From Roseibium suaedae (GTDB lineage Bacteria; Pseudomonadota; Alphaproteobacteria; Rhizobiales; Stappiaceae): a DNA stretch of 64,000 bases. The stretch is taken from NCBI RefSeq assembly GCF_900142725.1, contig NZ_FRBW01000004.1, forward strand, positions 484,661 to 548,660, read 5' to 3'. Below the pieces are notes generated by a model that had not been told where the DNA came from, did not search any database, and was given only the letters and a program-made list of their open reading frames with translations. Below are positions 15,844 through 24,770 of the stretch, in pieces. A program made the translations under genes and the position numbers. Each line of letters opens with the position of its first letter. The first letter of the stretch is position 1.

Positions 15844-17827
15844 TCGATGTGTCCTCCTCCAGAGCCAAAAGAATGGCTCCATCCTGCACCTGTTCGCCTT
15901 CTGCCGCCAGAATGCTTGCGACCACGCCATCCCTGGGCGCTTTCAGCGTGTGCTCCATCTTCATGGCTTCCAGAACCACAAGGGCCTGTCCGGCGGTGAC
16001 CGTGTCGCCCGGCTTGGCGCTGAGCACCTTCACCAGACCCGGCATAGGCGCAATGATCTGGTCTCCGGAGTTTCCGGCTTCCTCGTCGTCTGCAAGATGA
16101 TCCGCGAGCCCGATCCGGTAGGCGTGGCCTCTGAGGAAAACAGTCACGGATCCGGCCTCTTGTGCCAGAGCGGCGGTCTGGCGTCCCCCCTCGCGCTCGA
16201 AGGTGATCGCCGAGCCCGAGACCGAGATGATCTCATAGGTCCGGGCATTGTCCTTCGACAGAACGGAGAAGGACCTGCCGCCAAGGGCATGCACTTCCAC
16301 ATCCCGGCGTTCGCCTGCAATTTCCAGCAGAGCGAACTGGCGGGAGGCGCTCCACATGCGCCAGCCCTTGAGCTTGTCCCAGGGGTCGGAGCCTGTGGCT
16401 TCCCGTGTCAGCCCAAGGGCTGCAAGGGCTGCAAGGGCGACGGCATCTTCAGGCGTTTCCGGCTCGCTGATGAGGCTTTGAAGGTCCCGGTCGATCAGAC
16501 CCGTGTCGACATCACCCCTTGCAAATCCTTCATGGCGGCAGAGGCTGGCAAGAAAGCCGGCATTGGTCACGCAGCCCGCGACCTGGGTGTCTTCCAGTGT
16601 CGCCAGCAGTTTGCCCAGGGCCGCTTCCCGCGTCGGGCCATGAACAATGATCTTGGCGATCATCGGATCATAATAGGGCGTGATGGCATCGCCGCTGCGA
16701 ACGCCACTGTCGATGCGGGCGAGCGTGTCCGGCAGATGCAGATGGGTGAGCGTGCCAATGGCAGGCAGGAAGCCCTTGGGGGCATCTTCTGCATAAAGCC
16801 GGGCCTCGAAAGCCCAGCCGGAGAAAGTCAGCTCGTTCTGACGCTTGGGCAACGCTTCCCCAGAAGCGACCCGCAGCTGCCATTCCACCAGATCCTCGCC
16901 GGTGATCAGCTCGGTCACCGGATGTTCGACCTGCAACCGGGTGTTCATTTCCATGAAATAGAACCGGTCAGCCTTCAGGCCTTCGGACACATCGGCGATG
17001 AATTCGATGGTGCCTGCGCCGGAATAGTTGATGGCCTTGGCGGCCTTGACGGCAGCCTCGCCCATGGCCCGGCGCATCTCTTCCGGCATGCCGGGGGCCG
17101 GGGCTTCCTCGATCACCTTCTGGTGCCGCCGCTGAAGCGAGCAGTCGCGCTCGAACAGATGCACCGCGTTGCCGTGGCTGTCGCCGAAAACCTGGATCTC
17201 GATATGGCGCGGCTTGGTCAGGTATTTCTCGATCAGGACGCGGGGGTCGCCGAAACTTGCCTGCCCCTCGCGCTGGGCGCCTTCAAGCGCAGAGAGGAAG
17301 TCTTTCGGATCGTCGACCCGGCGCATGCCTTTGCCGCCACCACCTGCACGGGCCTTGATCAGGACCGGATAGCCGATCCCGTCTGCCTGCGCCTTCAGGA
17401 ATGCCGGGTCCTGGGACTCGCCGTGATAGCCCGGCACCACCGGCACGCCTGCCTCCACCATCAAGGCCTTGGCGGCGTCCTTCAGGCCCATGGCCCGAAT
17501 GGAGCTTGCGCTCGGGCCAATGAAGGCAATGCCGGCAGCATCCAGCGCATCAACGAAACCGGGATTTTCCGACAGGAAGCCATAGCCCGGATGAACCGCT
17601 TCTGCGCCGCTCTTCTTGCAGGCGTCGATGATGGCATCGACGCGCAGATAGCTGTCCGCCACGGGCGCGGGGCCGATCCAGTATGCCTCGTCGGCCAATG
17701 CCACATGCATGGCCGAAGCATCCGCGTCCGAATAGACCGCAACCGTGCGGATGCCGAGCCGTCTGGCTGTCTTGATCACCCGGCAGGCAATTTCGCCGCG
17801 ATTGGCAATGAGGATTTTCTTGAACAT
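15833..17827 (-). CDS. mccA: Methylcrotonyl-CoA carboxylase, biotin-carrying alpha subunit
   Basis: The 664-residue protein contains biotin carboxylase (about 1-450), with the start FKKILIANRGEIACRVI, the ATP-grasp Gly-rich loop KARAGGGGKGMRRVD and the active-site region MNTRLQVEHPVTE, a middle linker domain, and a C-terminal biotinyl domain with VVLEAMKMEH, whose Lys carries biotin. It carboxylates biotin for the beta subunit. The location in an operon with MccB, HMG-CoA lyase and a hydratase makes methylcrotonyl-CoA, not propionyl- or acetyl-CoA, the likely substrate. Its ATG overlaps the macro-domain stop as TGATG, and its end overlaps the next gene, so the operon is tightly coupled. Confidence 0.94.
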   Translation of the reverse strand: MFKKILIANRGEIACRVIKTARRLGIRTVAVYSDADASAMHVALADEAYWIGPAPVADSYLRVDAIIDACKKSGAEAVHPGYGFLSENPGFVDALDAAGIAFIGPSASSIRAMGLKDAAKALMVEAGVPVVPGYHGESQDPAFLKAQADGIGYPVLIKARAGGGGKGMRRVDDPKDFLSALEGAQREGQASFGDPRVLIEKYLTKPRHIEIQVFGDSHGNAVHLFERDCSLQRRHQKVIEEAPAPGMPEEMRRAMGEAAVKAAKAINYSGAGTIEFIADVSEGLKADRFYFMEMNTRLQVEHPVTELITGEDLVEWQLRVASGEALPKRQNELTFSGWAFEARLYAEDAPKGFLPAIGTLTHLHLPDTLARIDSGVRSGDAITPYYDPMIAKIIVHGPTREAALGKLLATLEDTQVAGCVTNAGFLASLCRHEGFARGDVDTGLIDRDLQSLISEPETPEDAVALAALAALGLTREATGSDPWDKLKGWRMWSASRQFALLEIAGERRDVEVHALGGRSFSVLSKDNARTYEIISVSGSAITFEREGGRQTAALAQEAGSVTVFLRGHAYRIGLADHLADDEEAGNSGDQIIAPMPGLVKVLSAKPGDTVTAGQALVVLEAMKMEHTLKAPRDGVVASILAAEGEQVQDGAILLALEEDTSNAA

Positions 17828-18342
17828 CAGGACATAGCTCTCCTCAAAGCGGTTTCGAGATTGACCTTGGCTTCACTGTCAAAGGCGACAAGGAATATCT
17901 TTTCGAACTCAGGTAGTTCTGCGAGTGTCTGCTCGATCGTGGTTATGGCTACGGCTGCGGCTTCGCTCGCAGGGTAGCCGTAGATGCCGGTTGAAATTGC
18001 AGGAAAAGCCAGCGTTTTACAGCCGTTCTTCGCGCCAATTCTGAGTGAGTTTTCGTAGCAGGATGCCAATTGCTCAGGCTCGCCAGATGTGCCCCCGCGC
18101 CAAACCGGACCAACGGTATGAATGATATGGCGGGCAGCAAGCTTGTAGCCCTTGGTGATCTTGGCTTGCCCGGTCTTGCATCCTCCAAGAAGGCGGCATT
18201 CGAATACAAGTTCGGGGCCGGCCGCGCGATGGATCGCGCCATCGACCCCGCCGCCTCCCAAGAGGGATGAGTTTGCCGCGTTGACGATGGCATCTACCGG
18301 CAACTTGGTGATATCGCCCTGAATGATCTCGATCTTGTCCAT
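17827..18342 (-). CDS. Macro-domain protein (O-acetyl-ADP-ribose deacetylase type)
   Basis: The 171-residue protein is a single macro domain: [20 protein letters not shown] at the start, the ribose-binding [14 protein letters not shown], then [22 protein letters not shown] and the phosphate loop [10 protein letters not shown]. These match YmdB-like enzymes that remove the acetyl group from O-acetyl-ADP-ribose or ADP-ribose from acidic residues. I chose ATG 18342, which starts right before the domain; the longer frame to 18477 lies within mccB. It sits 4 bases after mccB and overlaps mccA, so it is translated with both carboxylase subunits. A role in acyl-ADP-ribose turnover linked to sirtuin deacylation is inference. 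Confidence 0.9.
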   Translation of the reverse strand: MDKIEIIQGDITKLPVDAIVNAANSSLLGGGGVDGAIHRAAGPELVFECRLLGGCKTGQAKITKGYKLAARHIIHTVGPVWRGGTSGEPEQLASCYENSLRIGAKNGCKTLAFPAISTGIYGYPASEAAAVAITTIEQTLAELPEFEKIFLVAFDSEAKVNLETALRRAMS

Positions 18343-18346
18343 GGCA

Positions 18347-19954
18347 TCACATCCGGAACAGGCCGAAGCGTGTGTCGTCGATGGGGGCGTTGAGCGCGGC
18401 GGAAAGGGACAGGCCCAGAATGTCACGGGTCTTGCGTGGATCCACGATGCCGTCGTCCCAGAGGCGGGCGGAGGCATAAAGCGGGTGGCCTTGTTCCTCG
18501 AACTGGTCGATCACCGGCTGCTTGAAGGCCTTTTCCTCCTCGGCTGACCAGCTGCCGCCCTTGCGCTCGATGCCGTCGCGTCGGACGGTGGCCAGAACTC
18601 CGGCTGCCTGTTCGCCGCCCATGACCGAAATGCGGGAGTTCGGCCAGGTCCAGAGGAAGCGCGGGTTGAAGGCCCGGCCGCACATGCCGTAGTTGCCCGC
18701 CCCGAAGGAGCCGCCGACCAGCATCGTGATCTTCGGCACGGAGGTGGTGGCGACAGCCGTAACCAGCTTTGCCCCATCCTTGGCGATGCCGCCGCTTTCA
18801 TATTTGCGCCCGACCATGAAGCCGGTGATGTTCTGCAGGAACACCAGAGGCACCTTGCGCTGAGAGCAGAGCTCGACGAAATGGGCGCCCTTCACGGCGC
18901 TTTCGGAGAAGAGCACGCCGTTGTTGGCAATGATGCCGACAGGCATGCCGTGGATATGGGCAAAGCCGCAGACGAGGGTGGTGCCATAGCGGGCCTTGAA
19001 CTCGTCAAACCGCGAACCATCGACGACACGGGCGATCACTTCGCGGATGTCATAGGGGGTGCGCAGATCCGCTGGAACGACGCCGAGGATTTCGTCCGGG
19101 TCATAAAGCGGATCTTCCGGGGTCTGCAGCGCGACCTGGGTAAGCTTGGTGCGGTTGAGGCTGGCAACAGACCGGCGGGCAAGGGCCAGCGCATGGGCGT
19201 CGTCCCGGGCCAGATGATCGGCAACGCCGGAAAGGCGCGTATGCACATCGCCGCCGCCCAGATCTTCCGCCGAGACTTCTTCGCCGGTCGCTGCCTTCAC
19301 CAGCGGGGGGCCAGCCAGGAAGATGGTGCCCTGATTGCGCACGATAATCGTCTCGTCCGACATGGCCGGAACGTAAGCACCGCCCGCCGTGCAGGAGCCC
19401 ATGACAACGGCGATCTGGGCGATGCCCTTGGCCGACATGTTGGCCTGATTGAAGAAGATGCGGCCGAAGTGATCCCGGTCCGGGAAAACTTCATCCTGGT
19501 TCGGCAGGTTTGCGCCGCCCGAATCCACCAGATAGACGCAGGGAAGGTTGTTTTCCGCGGCGATTTCCTGGGCGCGCAGATGCTTCTTCACGGTCATCGG
19601 ATAATAGGTTCCGCCCTTCACCGTGGCATCATTGGCGATGACCATGACTTCCTGGCCCTCGACACGGCCGATGCCGGTGATGATGCCCGCAGACGGAGCG
19701 GCATCGCCGTAAAGCCCATGGGCGGCAAGGGTGCCGACTTCCAGGAAGGGCGAGCCGGGATCGAGCAGCCGGGAAACCCGTTCGCGGGGCAGAATCTTGC
19801 CGCGGGACGTGTGGCGCTCGCGGGCGGTTTCGCCGCCGCCGTCAAAGGCCTTCTGGGCCGCGTCGCGCACCTGCGACATCGCCGCCTCATGGGCGCTTTT
19901 GTTGGCAGCGAAGCCTTCGCTGCGCGCTGAAAGGTTTGATTTCAGAAGTGTCAT
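18347..19954 (-). CDS. mccB: Methylcrotonyl-CoA carboxylase, carboxyltransferase beta subunit
   Basis: This 535-residue carboxyltransferase has the N-terminal acyl-CoA/biotin half with [36 protein letters not shown] and [17 protein letters not shown], and the C-terminal half with [29 protein letters not shown] and [17 protein letters not shown], all typical of the MCC beta subunit. It moves the carboxyl group from biotin to 3-methylcrotonyl-CoA. ATG 19954 follows GGGAGAG and comes one base after the TGA of the regulator gene, so they form one transcript. Length is normal (about 535). Confidence 0.95.
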   Translation of the reverse strand: MTLLKSNLSARSEGFAANKSAHEAAMSQVRDAAQKAFDGGGETARERHTSRGKILPRERVSRLLDPGSPFLEVGTLAAHGLYGDAAPSAGIITGIGRVEGQEVMVIANDATVKGGTYYPMTVKKHLRAQEIAAENNLPCVYLVDSGGANLPNQDEVFPDRDHFGRIFFNQANMSAKGIAQIAVVMGSCTAGGAYVPAMSDETIIVRNQGTIFLAGPPLVKAATGEEVSAEDLGGGDVHTRLSGVADHLARDDAHALALARRSVASLNRTKLTQVALQTPEDPLYDPDEILGVVPADLRTPYDIREVIARVVDGSRFDEFKARYGTTLVCGFAHIHGMPVGIIANNGVLFSESAVKGAHFVELCSQRKVPLVFLQNITGFMVGRKYESGGIAKDGAKLVTAVATTSVPKITMLVGGSFGAGNYGMCGRAFNPRFLWTWPNSRISVMGGEQAAGVLATVRRDGIERKGGSWSAEEEKAFKQPVIDQFEEQGHPLYASARLWDDGIVDPRKTRDILGLSLSAALNAPIDDTRFGLFRM

Positions 19955-19955
19955 G

Positions 19956-20642
19956 TCAGCCGCTCTCCCCTGCGGTGAGGTCTGGCGCGGCGCCAAGGCT
20001 GCCACGCACCATGTCCAGATAGATTTTTTCGATGCGGCCGACGGTCAAGGACCCGCTTTCCCGATACCAGGCCGGGATGCCTGTCAGCATGGCGATGATG
20101 GCGCGGGTCGCGACACGCGGCTCCGCGATGTGGTAGCGGCCCATCTTCCTGCCGTCTTCCAGAATGCCCGTCAGGATCGCCTCATAGGCTTGTCGCTGAC
20201 GTTCGACTTCGGCGAAATTCTCGGGCTCCAGATTGCGCAGCTCCATGTAGGAGATGAACACTTCTTCCGACCGGCTCAGGTGGTAGCAGATGTGAAAGGA
20301 GACGAAGACCTCCAACGGATCGGCGTCTTTGGGCGCTTTGGCCCGGCGGTCCCCCCAAGCCTCCAGCAGATCGCGCATGTGCTCGAGCATCAGCGCCTTG
20401 AGGATGTCCTGCTTGGTGGCGAAATGATTGTAGAGGGCGCCGGGCTGAACGCCGACTTCCGCAGCGATCTGGCGCATGGAAACGGCAGCATAGCCCTGCC
20501 GGGCAAAGAGGCGCAGCGCAGCCTTGCGCACCCGGGCCGCGGTCTGCCCGCCCTTGGTGCTATTGCGCGTGTCTTCAGGTGCTGCTGGCTTGCCGGCTGC
20601 TCCTCCCAGAGTGCCTGCCTGCCCCTTGCCGGATTGATCCAT
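19956..20642 (-). CDS. TetR-family regulator of the leucine operon
   Basis: The 228-residue protein has a disordered 35-residue N-terminus, then the TetR helix-turn-helix (about 40-85: [39 protein letters not shown]) and a ligand-binding helical C-terminal domain with [15 protein letters not shown] 20642 sits behind GGAGGACAGC. It is the first gene of the operon and lies just downstream of a strong palindrome on its own promoter side, so autorepression with relief by an acyl-CoA of the pathway is likely. The role resembles LiuQ-type regulators of leucine catabolism, but orthology is not established here. Confidence 0.88.
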   Translation of the reverse strand: MDQSGKGQAGTLGGAAGKPAAPEDTRNSTKGGQTAARVRKAALRLFARQGYAAVSMRQIAAEVGVQPGALYNHFATKQDILKALMLEHMRDLLEAWGDRRAKAPKDADPLEVFVSFHICYHLSRSEEVFISYMELRNLEPENFAEVERQRQAYEAILTGILEDGRKMGRYHIAEPRVATRAIIAMLTGIPAWYRESGSLTVGRIEKIYLDMVRGSLGAAPDLTAGESG

Positions 20643-20667
20643 GCTGTCCTCCGGGAAGAAAAATAAA

Positions 20668-20681
20668 TGAACGATCATTCA
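20668..20681. promoter_or_regulatory. Candidate TetR operator
   Basis: TGAACGATCATTCA is an almost perfect palindrome (one mismatched pair), 26 bases upstream of the regulator's start codon, inside an A/T-rich stretch that extends the symmetry (AAAT on both sides). It lies between the divergent regulator operon and ppk2, so it could control both. Confidence 0.65.
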
Positions 20682-20790
20682 TTTTCAATCATAAAAACGC
20701 AGGGACCTGTGCGCATGGGTGCACGAGTTCCTATCTTCAGCAGGACTGTCAAAAAACGGTAACAGTCCGGGAGTTCACAGAGGAGAGGAA

Positions 20791-21717
20791 ATGGCTGGAG
20801 ACGGAACCATGGATGAGACAAGCGCCCGCAGCTGGGTGGAAGCGGAATGGGCAGACAGTCTGGATGAAGAGCTGGAGATGGAGATCGATGATCTTCTGGT
20901 CGCGCGCGAGCTCAAGTTCATCACGGATCTGAAGCATTCGTCCGACATTGACCGCAAGACCTATTTCCATGAGCTGCTGCGTCTTCAGGCCGAACTCGTG
21001 AAGCTTCAGGACTGGGTTCAGCACACCGGGCAGAAGCTGGTCGTGATCTTTGAGGGCCGCGACGCAGCCGGCAAGGGCGGCGTGATCAAGCGTATCGCCC
21101 AGCGTCTCAACCCGCGTGTCGCCCGTGTTGTTGCCTTGCCGGCACCGACCGAGCGTGAAAAGACCCAATGGTACTTCCAGCGCTATGTGCCGCATCTGCC
21201 GGCTGCTGGCGAAATGGTTCTGTTTGACCGCTCCTGGTACAATCGCGCGGGTGTCGAGCGGGTCATGGGCTTTGCGTCGGATGAGCAGGTAGACCAGTTC
21301 TTCAACGACGTTCCGGAATTCGAGCGCATGCTGGTGCGTTCGGGCATCAAGCTGGTGAAATACTGGTTCTCGATCACTGACCAGGAACAGCAGCTCCGCT
21401 TTCTGATGCGCATTCATGATCCGCTCAAGCAGTGGAAGCTCAGCCCTATGGACTTGGAATCCCGCGTGCGCTGGGAGGATTACACCAAGGCCAAGGAAGA
21501 GATGCTGGAGAAGACCAACATCCCGGAATCGCCCTGGTTTATCGTGGAAGGCAACGACAAGAAGCAGGCGCGGTTGAACTGCATCAGCCATCTGCTGTCG
21601 ATCATGCCTTATGAGGACGTGCCGCACGATCCGATCCATCTGCCGGATCGCGTCTTCAACCCGGATTATGAACGCAAGGTTCTGCCGGACGAGCTCTACG
21701 TTCCCGAGAAGTTCTGA
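20791..21717 (+). CDS. ppk2: Polyphosphate kinase 2 (PPK2 class I type)
   Basis: The 308-residue protein has an acidic N-terminal extension of about 70 residues, then the PPK2 core: Walker A in FEGRDAAGKGGVIKR, ALPAPTEREKTQWYFQRYV, the Walker B/lid segment LFDRSWYNRAGVERVMGF, and the C-terminal SPWFIVEGNDKKQARLN. PPK2 enzymes move phosphate between polyphosphate and nucleoside di- or monophosphates. The single-domain layout with an ELVKLQDWV lead-in fits the group that phosphorylates NDPs. AGAGGAGAGGAA precedes the chosen ATG at 20791; the longer frame from 20719 lacks a site. The gene is divergent from the TetR operon. Confidence 0.93.
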   Translation: MAGDGTMDETSARSWVEAEWADSLDEELEMEIDDLLVARELKFITDLKHSSDIDRKTYFHELLRLQAELVKLQDWVQHTGQKLVVIFEGRDAAGKGGVIKRIAQRLNPRVARVVALPAPTEREKTQWYFQRYVPHLPAAGEMVLFDRSWYNRAGVERVMGFASDEQVDQFFNDVPEFERMLVRSGIKLVKYWFSITDQEQQLRFLMRIHDPLKQWKLSPMDLESRVRWEDYTKAKEEMLEKTNIPESPWFIVEGNDKKQARLNCISHLLSIMPYEDVPHDPIHLPDRVFNPDYERKVLPDELYVPEKF

Positions 21718-21732
21718 TCCATATCCGGATTG

Positions 21733-21766
21733 CTCCGGCGCGCTTCCTTCCGAAGGTGCGCCGGAG
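21733..21766 (+). terminator. Hairpin after ppk2, possible partial terminator
   Basis: A 9-bp perfect stem, CTCCGGCGC / GCGCCGGAG, encloses a 16-base loop 15 bases after the ppk2 stop. Only a mixed TTGCTCTCT follows, so it may act as a weak terminator or an RNA 3'-end stabiliser. Confidence 0.4.
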
Positions 21767-21832
21767 TTGCTCTCTCCGCCTGTCACAGGCTAAGGATTGT
21801 ATTCCAACAATCTCGAATGAGGGGCGTACATC

Positions 21833-22846
21833 ATGAGCGATGCCGGCAAGCCGATCCGCTGGGGCATTCTTTCGACTGCGAAAATTGGCCGCGAAAAGGT
21901 CATTCCGGGCATTCAGCGCTCCAAATACGGGGCCGCCGCTGCCATTGCATCGCGCGATCTCGTGCGGGCAAAGGAAACCGCATCGGCGCTGGGCATCGAC
22001 AAGGCCTATGGGTCCTATGAGGAGCTTCTGGCCGATCCGGATATTGATGCCATCTACAATCCGTTGCCGAACCATCTGCATGTGCCTCTGACCCTCCAGG
22101 CCGTTGCGGCTGGCAAGCATGTGCTTTGCGAGAAGCCGATCGCGCTCAATGCCGGGGAAGCGCGCCAGCTGATGAACCTGCCGAAAGACAAGCTGGTCGC
22201 GGAAGGGTTCATGGTCCGGGCGCATCCCCAATGGATCCGGGCGCGGGAGATTGTTCGCTCCGGCGCTCTTGGCGAGCTCAAGGTGGTGCAATCCTTCTTC
22301 AGCTATTTTAATGCTGATCCGGCAAACATTCGCAACATGGCGGAAATTGGCGGCGGCGGATTGATGGATATCGGCTGCTATCCGATCGTGGCCGGCCGCT
22401 ATTTCTTCGAAGCAGAACCGAAGCGCGCGATCTCGCTTATTGACCGGGATCCGGAATTCGGCACGGACCGGGTGGCCAGTGCCCTGATCGATTTCGGCGA
22501 TGGCCGCCGGCTTGATTTTACAGTTGCGACCCAGCTTGCGCCCTATCAGCGCATTCAGCTGGTTGGAACCAAGAAGCGCCTGGAAATCCTCATTCCCTAC
22601 AATGCGCCGGGCAATGAGGGCATGGTGCTGCGGCTGGATGACGGAACAAAGTTTGCCGATGTAGCCTCTGTGACCGAGCAGCTTCCGCCCTCTGACCAGT
22701 ATGCGGAGTTGGCGGACGTGTTTGCCCGTTCGATCCTGGGCGAAATAGATCCGCCCTACGGTCCGGCAGACGCCGTCCAGAACATGAAGACCCTGGATGC
22801 GCTCTTTGCCTCTGAAAAGACCGGAGCCTGGGCCGAAATCGGCTGA
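21833..22846 (+). CDS. Gfo/Idh/MocA-family NAD(P)-dependent oxidoreductase
   Basis: A 337-residue protein with an N-terminal Rossmann domain (WGILSTAKIGREKVIPGI, slightly degenerate GxGxxG) and the family hallmark CEKPIALN near residue 100, where the Lys is catalytic, followed by the C-terminal alpha/beta domain with GGGGLMDIGCYPI, in which the Asp and the later residues complete the active site. Such enzymes oxidise or reduce sugars, inositols or related polyols; the substrate cannot be told from sequence. It is monocistronic, and a strong bidirectional terminator follows. Related proteins include glucose-fructose oxidoreductase-like and dihydrodiol dehydrogenase-like enzymes. Confidence 0.9.
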   Translation: MSDAGKPIRWGILSTAKIGREKVIPGIQRSKYGAAAAIASRDLVRAKETASALGIDKAYGSYEELLADPDIDAIYNPLPNHLHVPLTLQAVAAGKHVLCEKPIALNAGEARQLMNLPKDKLVAEGFMVRAHPQWIRAREIVRSGALGELKVVQSFFSYFNADPANIRNMAEIGGGGLMDIGCYPIVAGRYFFEAEPKRAISLIDRDPEFGTDRVASALIDFGDGRRLDFTVATQLAPYQRIQLVGTKKRLEILIPYNAPGNEGMVLRLDDGTKFADVASVTEQLPPSDQYAELADVFARSILGEIDPPYGPADAVQNMKTLDALFASEKTGAWAEIG

Positions 22847-22879
22847 CCTTCAACGCGGGTTCAAGCCTATCCATAAAAC

Positions 22880-22908
22880 AAAAACCCCGCCAATTTGGCG
22901 GGGTTTTT
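22880..22908. terminator. Bidirectional intrinsic terminator (oxidoreductase / infC)
   Basis: AAAAACCCCGCC-AATTT-GGCGGGGTTTTT is a symmetrical stem with A and T runs on either side, placed between two convergent genes, so it can end both transcripts. Confidence 0.93.
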
Positions 22909-22939
22909 CAATGTCTGAGAGGTGCTGTCTGCAGCGCAC

Positions 22940-23479
22940 TTATTTCAGCGGCGCAAGGATCATCACCATCTGACGGCCTTCGAGACGCGGCGAGGATTCA
23001 ACCTTGGCGATCTCGGCGGTTTCTTCGCGAACCTGATCGAGCAGCTTCATGCCCAGATCCTGGTGCGCCATTTCACGGCCGCGGAAACGGAGAGTGACCT
23101 TGACCTTGTCGCCTTCGCTGAAGAAACGAAGCATGCTCTTCATCTTCACCTCATAGTCATGGGTGTCGATGTTCGGGCGCATCTTGATCTCTTTGATCTC
23201 GACGGTTTTCTGCTTCTTTCGCGCTTCGGCAGCCTTCTTCTGGGACTGGTACTTGAACCGGCCATAGTCCAGAATCTTGCAAACAGGCGGCTGAGCGTTC
23301 GGCTGGATCTCGACCAGGTCAAGACCGGCTTCTACTGCGATATCCATGGCCTCATCGGTCAGAACGATCCCGCGGTTGTTCCCTTCGTGATCGATCAACT
23401 GGACTTCGCGAACGCGAATTTCATTGTTTGTGCGCGGGCCTTCCTTCGTCGGAGGCGGAGCGCGGAATGGACGGCGAAT
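22940..23479 (-). CDS. infC: Translation initiation factor IF-3, with AUU start codon
   Basis: The full protein is 179 residues. ATG-based gene calling would miss the N-terminus: reading upstream in frame gives [20 protein letters not shown], the standard alphaproteobacterial IF-3 start, directly after an ATT codon at 23479, with AGGAG nine bases upstream. The linker region ([15 protein letters not shown]) and the C-domain ([20 protein letters not shown]) are intact. IF-3 binds the 30S subunit and rejects non-canonical start codons; its own AUU start is a known basis for autoregulation. A terminator follows immediately, so rpmI and rplT are not in the same transcript here. Confidence 0.93.
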   Translation of the reverse strand: MRRPFRAPPPTKEGPRTNNEIRVREVQLIDHEGNNRGIVLTDEAMDIAVEAGLDLVEIQPNAQPPVCKILDYGRFKYQSQKKAAEARKKQKTVEIKEIKMRPNIDTHDYEVKMKSMLRFFSEGDKVKVTLRFRGREMAHQDLGMKLLDQVREETAEIAKVESSPRLEGRQMVMILAPLK

Positions 23480-23879
23480 GGTCGCTATCTCCTGTGTTGT
23501 TGTGCTCTCGGTTTGGTTTCCTCATGTGCCGGATGCACAAAGAACCCCGGATGTGAACATCTAGGGCACGCTGACTGCTCAGCCAAGGAACACAGGAAAA
23601 ATCCGGCGAATCCGGCTCAAAGTCAACAGGAAACAATACTTAATGGTCTGGAATGGGTGTTCCGGGCCGGTTCGCGCAGCCGGGAAAAGCTGATCTGAAG
23701 CCATCCGGTCCCGCCTCATGCCGGGAATGCCCGTGGGGTGCAACCGCGCTTTCGTCATATGGGGCGCGGCTGCCGCCGGCGCAAGAGGTTGCAGTTCCAG
23801 ACCTTTTTCAACGCCCTGCCTTCATTCCGGCTTTCGGAACCGTTAGGGTGTGCCGGACTTCAGCAAGGATGTGCTCACC
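23480..23879. other. infC upstream region, no recognised gene
   Basis: About 400 bases between infC (minus) and a small membrane-protein gene (plus). The leader of infC is here; a TTGACT-N17-GATTTT pair on the minus strand (23598-23626) is a weak candidate promoter. Frames in 23650-23880 on either strand have no recognisable motif and I treat them as non-coding. Confidence 0.45.
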
Positions 23880-24308
23880 GTGAATGGCAGCAAACTTATC
23901 TGGCAATTGATCAAGGTCTCCATCGGATTTTGCGCAGCCGTTCTGACAGCGGGGCTGTTTCTGGCCTGGGGGTATTTCCGGGCTGGTGATCCGACAATGG
24001 ATCCAGTCGGCTTTGCCGCCATGATCGGCAGCGGTTTTGTCACGGCAAGCATTGTCGGCGGATTTGCCGGGGCTCTGGTCTTTTGCGCCATCGCGGCAGC
24101 CGAGCTTCTGTCTGTGCGGAGTGTGATCTACCACGTGGGGGGCGCAGGGCTGATAGCCTTCGGGCTCTGGTCCTTGGGCGCGCCGATGGATCATGGAATG
24201 CGGCCGGGAACGGGTGTGGTTCTGGCAGCCGGTTTTGTTGCAGGTTTCGTTTATTGGCTGGTCGCCGGGCGCAGTTCCGGTTGCTGGCGCCAGACTTCAG
24301 CGGCCTGA
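23880..24308 (+). CDS. Small membrane protein, unknown function
   Basis: The frame encodes about 142 residues with four likely membrane segments (WQLIKVSIGFCAAVLTAGLF; MIGSGFVTASIVGGFAGALV; VGGAGLIAFGLWSLGA; GVVLAAGFVAGFVYWLVAG). I do not recognise the family. The start is uncertain: a GTG at 23880 has AAGGA at about 11 bases, and another GTG at 23850 adds ten residues. It is convergent with the DUF1232 gene, and the stop of one directly abuts the other. Confidence 0.55.
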   Translation: MNGSKLIWQLIKVSIGFCAAVLTAGLFLAWGYFRAGDPTMDPVGFAAMIGSGFVTASIVGGFAGALVFCAIAAAELLSVRSVIYHVGGAGLIAFGLWSLGAPMDHGMRPGTGVVLAAGFVAGFVYWLVAGRSSGCWRQTSAA

Positions 24309-24716
24309 TTACAGGCTGGTCTTGTTCGAAGGTTCATAAAGGACATCGTCCCGCAGGCTTTCCTTCGCGGCGTCCCGGTGAACATCGCGGATGTGAACCC
24401 GCAGCATGTTCAAGGCGCCGAGCAGAACTGTCGCATCATCGCCAAAGCCGATGCCGATGAGGAAATCCGGCACCGCGTCGATGGGCATGACGAAATAGGC
24501 AAGGGCGGCCAGGAGGGTGAGACGCACCTTGCGCGGTGTCGAGGGGTCCAGTGCGCAGTAATAGGCCGCAATCACATCTTCCATGAACGGCACCTGGCGG
24601 GCGGCCCGCCGTGCCGTCTTCAGGAGACGGCCGCGCAAGGATTGCCATTGGGTCTCTTCCGAGCCCAGCTTGCTTTCATCAAAGTCGAGTGTGTCGAAGG
24701 GTCTTGCCATAAGCAT
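24309..24716 (-). CDS. YkvA/DUF1232 family membrane protein
   Basis: The 135-residue protein carries the DUF1232 core, with AAYYCALDPSTPRKVRLTLL, AALAYFVMPIDAVPDFLIGIGFGDDATVL, the conserved P-I-D-x-x-P-D signature, and one or two membrane segments. Function is not established for the family. Two start codons, at 24716 and 24710 (MARPFDT), are possible; neither has a strong ribosome site. It lies downstream of the acyl-CoA dehydrogenase gene in reading direction, separated by about 55 bases from that gene's end, and may be on an independent transcript. Confidence 0.82.
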   Translation of the reverse strand: MLMARPFDTLDFDESKLGSEETQWQSLRGRLLKTARRAARQVPFMEDVIAAYYCALDPSTPRKVRLTLLAALAYFVMPIDAVPDFLIGIGFGDDATVLLGALNMLRVHIRDVHRDAAKESLRDDVLYEPSNKTSL

Positions 24717-24770
24717 CAGGTGGGACCGTGGCCGGAAAATTCAATCCCGGCCACTTTAGTCTCTTCAAGC

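Noticed and set aside
13588..17977. Long plus-strand frames antisense to the leucine operon (13588-15471 and 15950-17977)
   Set aside because: Both are shadows of mvaB, the synthetase and mccA, all clearly real on the minus strand.
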